From Anthostomella pinea (lineage: Eukaryota > Ascomycota > Sordariomycetes > Xylariales > Xylariaceae), in NCBI GenBank assembly GCA_963556695.1, contig CAUWAG010000012.1, forward strand, positions 1,798,001 to 1,862,000: a stretch of DNA of 64,000 nucleotides. The letters are read 5' to 3'. The notes below the pieces were generated by a model, which was not told the DNA's origin, did not search any database, and saw only the letters and a list, made by a program, of their open reading frames with translations. Below are positions 57,246-64,000 of this stretch, piece after piece. The number at the start of each line of letters is the position of its first letter. Position 1 is the stretch's first letter. Position numbers and translations under genes: made by a program.

Positions 57246-59343
57246 TCATGACACCGACTCGCGGTTTTTGCCCTCAATCCTGTCTTCATCATCCACTTCG
57301 ACCGGATCATGCTCCTTCAGGTACTTGAGGATAGCGGTGTCCATTCGCCCGACCACATTAGGTTCCTTGTTCCACTCTTTTTCCTTCAACCCCAACAAGA
57401 TGGACTCTTTTCCATGCATGACCCAGGAACTCGTCGCGAACGTGAACTCCTTGTCCATGTTCTCGTCCTCTCTCACATTTATGCCGTTGATATTGAGTTC
57501 CTTCAAGCGTAATCCATCCTTGGAATCTGATGAACGATCGTACTTGACTTGGACGCCTTTGCTGTAATGCAAAAAGGACCTGTGCATCTTGCCCTCGATG
57601 CCGTCGACATACTGGTTCTGCAGAGAATACACGCCCTCAAGCATTTTCCAGATATCCTTCCCTTTCATCTTCCAGTTGACCACCAAGTTGCCGAAAGGCT
57701 CAATGAGGTTCACTCGTCCAGCAGTGATTTTCCCCTTCGGGATGCCAAACCTTATGCTGCCGCTTGTGCTAAATGCAAAATCTGCTTTCATTCCGTCCTT
57801 CTGCGCGGAGTTCTGCGATGCTTCGAGCATGACACTGTTCAGACACAGGCAGTTAGCATATGATTCCCGAAAATGAAAGAGGTGTCGGGACTTACTCGGC
57901 GAGGAAGTTACCCATGAGCGACTTTCCATTGTACGGATCGCCCATGGTAATATCGTTTGCAGCATGGCCAACAACCTTGAAAGCTATTTTCGCAAGCGGG
58001 TCGAACAATGGTTTAATCAAGTCATTCATCTTAGGGTCTGGCTTGATCTTGTTGTCGAGCTCCACCCATTTAGAAGTGCATCCTTCCAGCTTGTTGTCGT
58101 CTTTCCACGTTGCGGTGAAAGCCCCGAGATAGCGTCCACTGCGCACCATCACAATTAGCCTCTCAACCGTGCTGCTGGTACGCCTTTGAAGTCTTACAAC
58201 ATAGCCGCTTGTAAGACGCAAACATCGTCGCCATTTTTTTTCTTCACCATCGTCGGGTAAGGACCTTCGGATCTTCCAGTATGCCCTATCATCCCGCCTA
58301 AGCCGGTATGAGAATGTCCCCCCACAATCACCGATATGTCCGTGGTTTCTTTAGCCAGTCGCTGGTCGACTAGATGAGGCGTGGTCAGCACTTTGCTCTG
58401 GACGTGACAAAGCCAGCCTCGAAATGGTGTGTGCATGTTTGCCAGGGTAACGTAGCGGCTAGCTTGGACTCCGGAGATGGTCCGAAAGGCGCGAGAAGGG
58501 CTGCTTACGTTCGTAACCAATGTGCGACAGTGCTATTATCCGATACTCCTTCGGGTATTTCTCGCGGATCTTTTTTACAAGCTTCTGGGCCGTGCGAATC
58601 GGGTCGTTGAATTTAGTGTTTGGGTGTGCCTTGCTCCTTCCCTTTGTATCGACTGTCGAAAGGCCGATAATGACAAGCTTATGTTCCTCGAGCACAACAT
58701 AAGGCTTCAGCCGTTTCTTGAGGTCAGTCGCGGGCTCGATGTTCGCAGCCAAGGCGGGAAACTCGAATTGGCCGATGCCTTTGGTCAGATTGTCCTCGCC
58801 ACCATCGAAGTCGTGGTTGCCTGGAGTCCACGCCACAGGCTTCACCAGATTGAGGTATTCGGGAATAATTTTGAATCCGTATTCTTTCCAAAACCATGTG
58901 CCTTGTGCATCATCGCCCGAATTTAGGAATATGGTGCGATCGGGGTCTGAGTCTCGCCGTCTTCCCACTTCCCCGGCGACTGAATGAATGCAACTGTCAA
59001 CCTTTCAATCGCAGTGTGTTAGGATTCTGGAAGGCGACTCACTTCGCCCCCAACCCCCGACGCAACTCTCCCCTTCGGGATCCCCTTCGAGGTCCCCTTC
59101 GGACGGACTTCGTATTCCCAACCCAGCAGATTGAGATGATAACGATGGTGTCTCTTCGAGCGGACATTCAAGTCCAGTACCTGGGTCAAATGGGACGAGA
59201 TGAGAATGCACATCGTTGACGTGAAGAATGTTCAAGGTGTAGGAGTCGCGTTTCTGGTTCGGGGTCGGCATCAGAGGAGCTGGCCAGGCTGCCCCGAAGG
59301 TAGCCGCTGAGATGAGCAGCAAAGAATAGGACTTGATGAGCAT
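57246..59343 (-). CDS. Secreted 5'-nucleotidase / calcineurin-like phosphoesterase, one unresolved junction
   Basis: Minus strand. Exon 1 (about 59043..59343) has a signal peptide (MLIKSYSLLLISAATFGAAW) and the first metal motif ILHVNDVHSHL. Later exons: 58509..59001, 58198..58369, 57896..58138 and 57246..57834, with matching phases. They carry FLNSGDDAQGTWFW, TPGNHDFDGGEDNL, then ALSHIGYE, VIVGGHSHTGLGG and a C-terminal nucleotide-binding-type domain (FAFSTSGSIRFGIPKGKIT). These are the dinuclear-metal residues and domain order of 5'-nucleotidases (UshA type), which release phosphate from extracellular nucleotides. The first join does not work: the gtgagt donor (59042), ctaac branch and gaaag acceptor give an ideal 41-nt intron, but the phase is off by one base. 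Either one base is missing or the splice is unusual. The rest is coherent, about 580 residues. Confidence 0.75.
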
Positions 59344-59980
59344 CTTGGTGGTATGAAAGACAGTAGTGGATGAGTTGAAACCTCCTCAAAAGTATGACCA
59401 TTAACCTGTGCATTCCACCACTTTAATAAAGTGTTGCCCGTCATGAGGCAAAAGTCTACAGGTGGCCTCGACGTTTCGTAGTACTGGGGCAGCTTGACCG
59501 AGTGTGAATCCTCTTACGTGACGAGGGCTCTAAAAATGAAGGATGATAAGTTTTAATCCATAATTATTCTTAGAGTAGCCTATTTGTGGGCTGGCCCGTA
59601 AGGTAGCCAGGATGGTGACCCATCTGCCATGATCCTCATTGCCCGTGATGTATTCTGTAGCTACGTCGATCCTCTCAGTCGCTACGAATGCAGAAGACGG
59701 ACGCCCCGAGAGGTGAATACTGCTGATCCGTGGGTCGTCGCGTATAAAGATACCCAGTCGTACCCGCCCATCCTCTGGTATAAAGATACCCAGTCGTACC
59801 CGCCCATCCTCTGGTATAAAGATACCCAGTCGTACCCGCCCAGACTAATATAGATCTGATACCTACCCTTACCCCCCTGATTGATATAGACTGCGCCCCT
59901 ACTCAACAGTTTTGAGCAGATGTGTTTGCCTCCCATCTGTCCTCCTCTACAGAAGGTTTGCAGGTCCATGCTAGTCTCTA
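59344..59980. other. Intergenic region with 36-bp tandem repeat
   Basis: Apart from the tandem repeat at 59743-59842, no gene or element is recognised. Confidence 0.5.
59743..59842. repeat. 36-bp direct tandem repeat, 2.8 copies
   Basis: Unit tataaagatacccagtcgta + cccgcccatcctctgg, copies at 59743-59778 and 59779-59814, then a partial third copy to about 59842. The copies are identical, so the duplication is recent. Each unit begins with a TATAAA word. Confidence 0.9.
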
Positions 59981-62060
59981 TTACTGATCCGCTCGCATCA
60001 GCTTCGCAGTCTCCATGTGTGTGAAACCAACATTGAATCCGTTCCTGTCCCCATCCACATAATCCGGAAGGTGCAGCTCATCGCATCTACCCTTGTGCTG
60101 GTTCGAAATCCGAAACCTCAGTGGCTGGCACAGGAGGATCTTGATGATTACTCCGGTGCGTGTGGTCATCTCCAGGATCTCTTCCAGAGCGATAGCAGCA
60201 TCCTGTCCACCAGCATACTCTAGACTGGACAAGCTGTCGATTATGATGAATAACGTAAAGCCGCTGGGTAGTTGTTTGAGTATGCCCTGGAAGAGCTCCA
60301 TTGCTGAAAGGAGATCGGCGTGTGCCGCACTGAACCTGGAGTTCCGGAAGGCGGTGACATCCAATTGAGTGCCCTGCTTCTGCAGGAAAGTGAGAAGCTG
60401 TCCGGTGAGACTGTTCACCATCGAATTGGCTGCGCCAGGCTGATTTCTTCCACGAATCGTAAGACTGGTGCAGAAGTATGCAATAACCGGGAAACTCGTG
60501 TAACCAGACAGACTTTGTGTCAACAAAGACAGTGCACACGAGATGGTCTCCTCGGCGTCTCTCGGCGTCTCGGCGGTGATCAGAAGGATGGAAGATCGAT
60601 CATAGCACAGCCAGAATTGCAGCTGTCTAGAAGAAAAAAATCATCTTCACTTCGTCCTGTTGTTTGAGATCTGCGCGTGCCAGCCACCTAGCACTGGTCG
60701 CGGCATCCTGGTTCCTAGCTTGACTGGAGCCGTTCAGCTCCATCTGCCACGTGTCCAGGATTTCTTGGTCAGAGGGATATCTGCCTTGCCGTTGACTGAG
60801 CCGATGCTGTTCATAATGGTCCAGGGAGAGCCCTGTAGACCTCGCAGGAGTCTGGTAAGTCGGTGGGTCTCGCTCTTCATGAAGCTTTCGCTGGACTGCA
60901 TGTGGGTCCACAGTCCCCGTACCTCTATCGTAGAGTGAAGAACTTTCCAAGAACTGCAAGATGTTCTGGTTTACCATGTTGGCAAGATACTGGTATTGAA
61001 CTGTCATTGTCCCTTGAATCGTGGAGGCCAATCTGTTCTCTAGCTCCATGAGATAGGATACCGATGGCATGGACATGTTATCAGAACGAGTGCCCGCCAC
61101 GGCCGAATGCAGATGCTCTAAGTCTACAGATTTGTCAATACTTGGGCTTCTTTGTATGGGTCTTGAATTGTACCAGATCGGAGTTCACGTATGCTCCTGT
61201 CGTAATCGATTGACCGAGTTACTTCATCCTCCCCCGTTCGGTTAGGTATAGGGGCAATACATAGAGTGGCGGGAGGTGGGTGTCCTTGCTGCTCCAGCAA
61301 TTGGGATATTCCTAGATCCGTCAATGTTACGACCTCAATAAGTGAGTTGGAGGGGGAAACAACCTGACATGCTTTGCCTCGTTGCTTTGGTGTACTCCTT
61401 AAGTTGGGCTTGCACTTGGACAACAGACTGAGCTGTAAACTCTATCTTCTTTGAGTCGCAATATGCGGCAGCCCATCGGAAGGCCTCGATGCATTTCTGA
61501 AGGTCCTGTACCTCACTCCTCAGATTCTTCCCATAGTCTTCCCTCTTCCAGACTGCCTTCGTGTATTTCTCTTCAAAGGAGTCAGTCTCCAATCACTTTC
61601 AGCGGAATTTACGCTTACTGAGTAGGTTCTGTAGAAGCTGCTTGATGATCTCTTCGAATACCGTGAACAATGCAGTGTATATCTTGTTTCCACACCGCAG
61701 AAGGTCCGCCGACCACCTATTGATGGACCGGAACTGGGAAATCTCTTCTAGCGCGTCGGGAATATCGTGGAGAGTATCGCACACGTCTTCCCGCATTGCG
61801 GAAAGAGCTTCGCCAGCCTCTACCTGTATTAGGACGGAGGAAGTTGGAAACGGGTTGTGAGGAGTGATCAGTGATTATACCATAAATGCCATGCTGAACA
61901 CGCCGTACACGATCGACGTGTACGGTGGCTCCGGAATGAACCTGAGGATTGTTCTCAGTCCTGAAGAGTTATCGCCCAGCCACCGAAGGCTTCTGTGCAT
62001 ACAGGCCACAAACTTGTTGCGTCCTTCAACATTTTGATGTCGCTCCTGCAGTCTCTGTAT
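59981..62060 (-). pseudogene. DUF7708/STAND-like gene, frame-broken and 5'-interrupted by LINE
   Basis: Minus strand. The first preserved exon (about 61878..62060) reads QRLQERHQNVEGRNKFVACM, then SLRWLGDNSSGLRTILRFIP and YTSIVYGVFSMAFM. A 57-nt intron (gtataa...aatacag) joins VEAGEALSAMREDVCDTLHD. This R-x-L-L-x-x-I-P...Y-x-S-x-x-x-G pattern fits the DUF7708-type N-terminal domain of fungal STAND/NACHT-like proteins. The next exon begins after a 50-nt intron (donor gtaagc at about 61614) with KYTKAVWKREDYGKNLRSEV. Then the frame steps -1 near 61127 (after QVLTNL) and +1 at a T7 run near 60630 before SSILLITAETPRDAEETISC. The C-terminal part includes GFTLFIIIDSLSSLEYAG, an NTPase-like strand. 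I see no Walker A motif. The start codon is absent: coding sequence abuts the LINE tail at 62060. Confidence 0.65.
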
Positions 62061-62624
62061 TGATTGATTGATTAATTGATTGATTGATTGATTGTATTTA
62101 ACGTGGGGGATCGCTCCTCAGTAGTGCAAACCACGCCTCCCAGAGCCTCTGCATCGCAGGGTTGTGGAGGTATCAAGATAATAAGTACAGTCAGTCCCGC
62201 TCACGAGCCCATCCCCGTTGTTGCGGCGGTATGACCTTGGGTCATCTATCTGGTTCTTTAAGAACAGCTATCTATCAGGGGCAGATTGATAAAAAGAACT
62301 TGTTTTTCTTAATAAATCTTGCCTATTCCGCGCTCCTCTCCCCAAGTATTGTAAACAGGCTGCCCTAGGTAAATACCTGGGCAGCAGTCAGTTTTTCCCA
62401 AGCCTCTTACAAAAAAAAAAGTGTTATGGTGTTTTTTTCTCACCGCAGTTGCAGTGGTCATTCGAGTCTGTATGCCCAAAACGTTTGTGATATCTAGCAA
62501 AATCGCCATGTCCAGATCTGGTTGCTAGAAATCTGTGCAGAGTGCTCCTTTCAAAAGATATAAGGTCCTTTTTAGTTACTATATGCGAGTATATTTCTTG
62601 ATACCTAAGTTCTGATTGGTCTTT

Positions 62625-63125
62625 TCACCATTGATCGAATTCTTTCTTGCCCTTTGTTTTGAGATCTCTCTTTACCCAAGAGATTGTGGGAAGATTCGTT
62701 GCGTCCGTTTCTAGCATGTCACCCTTTTTTGTTAATATATTAGCAACTTTGTTGTTATCGAGATCTCTGTGTCTAATAATCCTCTTAACAGTCACTCCAG
62801 GAGTGTGTGCTGTGGCGAGTTCTTGGAATCGTAGAAAAATAATCTGTGATGTCTCGGGTGGAGTCCCATTGAGCCCATCTACCACTGACGTGTTGTCCAG
62901 GCAGACATATAGCTGTTTTCCGTGTCCAATTGCCCTGGCTGCTGCAAGACCTTGGAGAGCACTATGGACTTCAGTATCTACTACTTCTGCTTGGAGAAGT
63001 CTGCCCTTTTCCTGGTATACTTCTTGTGTAGTGCCGCCTTTCCTGATGGTATAACCCCATCCAGTGCGGATTGTGCCTTGGTCGTCTAACTGTGATCCAT
63101 CTGAATAGATGACAAGGTTAGTCAC
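62625..63125 (-). pseudogene. RNase H domain of LINE ORF2
   Basis: About 166 residues with the RNase H active-site pattern: VIYSDGS (Asp), DTEVHSALQGLAAARAI (Glu), YVCLDNTSVVDGL (Asp) and a final HRDLDNNKVANILTKKGD in place of the usual H-x-G-x-x-G-N-E-x-A-D. It is the second enzymatic domain of LINE ORF2 and degrades RNA in RNA-DNA hybrids during integration. The frame ends at a TGA, whereas the downstream knuckle region shows that coding should continue, so this is a fragment. Confidence 0.85.
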
Positions 63126-63332
63126 GTTTCTCTCCTATAGCCATTGCTTGAAGAGCTCTATTTCTTTGTCTTTGTCTTTACGGATTGGGGGCTTTTTCTA
63201 TAATGGCCTGGTAAGTGTTGGTCTCTGGAAGTCAGGGACTAGCTGGAAGCTCCTTTGTAGCCTTGTTGGATTTTTGCGAGCTTGTATTTGGAGCCTGCCA
63301 ACAAGAGGGTGTCTCTGGTCTATTCGTCCTAG

Positions 63333-64000
63333 TCAGAGGACGTGACGTCGTCTTATTGATTCTGTAAGAACTCTTGCTGGGGGAATCTGCGATTCAAAGT
63401 ATAGGATATGTCCAGGGTGTGTTTTCCAGACTGGCAAGATAGCCCTGATCGCTGTTCGTAGTACGGCATCTATTGTTCTAAGAAGCCCCTTAATGTGACA
63501 TGCTAATGTCCCACCTAAGCTCCTAATTTTCTTGATTCCTGGGTACCAGGCCTCCAGGCCGTGTGTAAGAATAGGAATAACACAAGCTTTCACAGCCCTC
63601 TTGGTTGACTTTATTAGAAATCTTTTGATTGTGTTACATAGTCCTTGATGGTGATTTGTTACCCTACTAGCTTTCTTGGCCCAGTAGGAAACGTGATTTT
63701 TAAAGTTTAGTTTTCTATCCAGAAAGACATCCAGCCATCGCATGGAGTCCTTTGCTGTTTTATTCATTGTTCTGTGACGGACTGGAGGGTTGTCTGAGTT
63801 CTTTTTCCTTGAGAAGTGCATGATCTCAGTTTTATTAGGATCAAATTCAATAGCGTTGTTATGTCCCTATTAATTGAGCAAATAAAGATTTTTAGAAGCC
63901 TCTATAGCTGTTTTTTTAAGGTTCTTTTTAATACAGAGAGTCATTGGTTCGTCTGTATATCCAAAACGTCTTTTTTTTATACCAAGTTGGGCACAGATTG
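63333..64000 (-). pseudogene. C-terminal reverse transcriptase region of LINE ORF2
   Basis: The frame 63333-63821 contains MRWLDVFLDRKLNFKNHVSY and ACVIPILTHGLEAWYPGIKK, typical of the thumb and connector after the RT palm in LINE ORF2. Upstream (63850-63995), GIKKRRFGYTDE corresponds to the palm active site, but the expected Y-A-D-D is Y-T-D-E. Two adjacent stops (TAA, TAG) lie near 63850. The enzyme is therefore not functional in this copy. Confidence 0.8.

Larger units (their letters stand above)
62060..64000 (-). mobile_element. LINE (non-LTR retrotransposon) 3' part with (CAAT)n tail, runs off window
   Basis: Order on the minus strand: end of reverse transcriptase (from 64000), RNase H (62625-63125), CCHC-like knuckle region (about 62400-62540), 3' end and a CAAT repeat tail (62060-62094). 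This order of RT, RNase H and C-terminal knuckle is that of Tad/I-type fungal LINEs. A second, 5'-truncated copy lies at 26740-27176. Stops interrupt the coding frames here (for example at about 63850 and in the knuckle), so this copy is inactive. Confidence 0.87.

Noticed and set aside
59743..59842. Possible CRISPR-like array
   Set aside because: Units are contiguous with no spacers, and the genome is eukaryotic.
60627..60640. Intron ending tttcttctag to explain the +1 shift in the STAND-like gene
   Set aside because: The only nearby donor (gtgaag) would make an intron of 24 nt. A length error or indel in the T7 run is more likely.

Overview
The window is nuclear DNA of a filamentous ascomycete (Pezizomycotina, most likely a Sordariomycete). 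Support for this: many introns of 41-60 nt with GTRNGT donors, CTRAC branch sites and YAG acceptors; a fungal rhodopsin-domain 7TM protein; a Chs4/Skt5-like CaaX tail; and transposons whose stop codons are almost all C-to-T or G-to-A changes, the mark of repeat-induced point mutation (RIP). No organelle or bacterial features, tRNAs, rRNAs or CRISPR arrays were seen.

Layout: (1) 1-15991 is a conserved housekeeping block. It holds the 3' end of a probable chitin-synthase activator (1-404), a small DUF2945/Tudor-like protein (1474-1876), RAD54 (minus, about 2895-5336), a mitochondrial carrier (6189-7244), a coiled-coil protein with a SUMO-interaction-like motif (minus, 7959-9584), a Lgl/Sro7 polarity-exocytosis protein (11417-14472) and an RRM-like protein (15368-15991). 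(2) 17312-26315 is an accessory block: a small secreted or membrane glycoprotein, an FAD/NAD(P)-binding plus formyltransferase-like gene split by a -1 frame change at an in-phase C_CCT_TTG heptamer, a beta-propeller-like fragment, and an ankyrin gene broken by several frame changes. (3) 26740-27176 is a 5'-truncated 3' end of a LINE. (4) 28002-29060 is a disordered coiled-coil protein. (5) 30938-36470 is an NFX1-type (ZNFX1-like) gene. Its two ends remain, but its centre is replaced by a RIP-mutated, 3'-truncated gypsy-type LTR retrotransposon. (6) 37958-49625 holds a repeat-rich GPI-type cell-wall protein, a 10-exon rhodopsin-domain receptor, a PNS1-like choline-transporter-like protein and an MFS transporter, all on the minus strand. 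(7) 49800-53370 is an AT-rich RIP-affected island with a complete Tc1/mariner element (TIRs, TA duplication, five stops in the transposase), a possible solo LTR and a 226-bp pure (ATT)n tract. (8) 53670-59343 holds a disordered protein, a Dabb-domain protein and a secreted 5'-nucleotidase-like enzyme. (9) 59981-64000 holds a decayed DUF7708/STAND-like gene whose 5' end abuts the (CAAT)n tail of a LINE that runs off the window.

There is no convincing biosynthetic cluster. The most unusual items are the split FAD/formyltransferase gene, the transposon-gutted ZNFX1-like gene, direct RIP evidence between two copies of one repeat, LINE copies with different 3' tail repeats, and a small glycoprotein gene with an in-frame hydrophobic tail beyond its TGA. 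Exon boundaries come from splice consensus and reading-frame continuity only; no transcript data were available.
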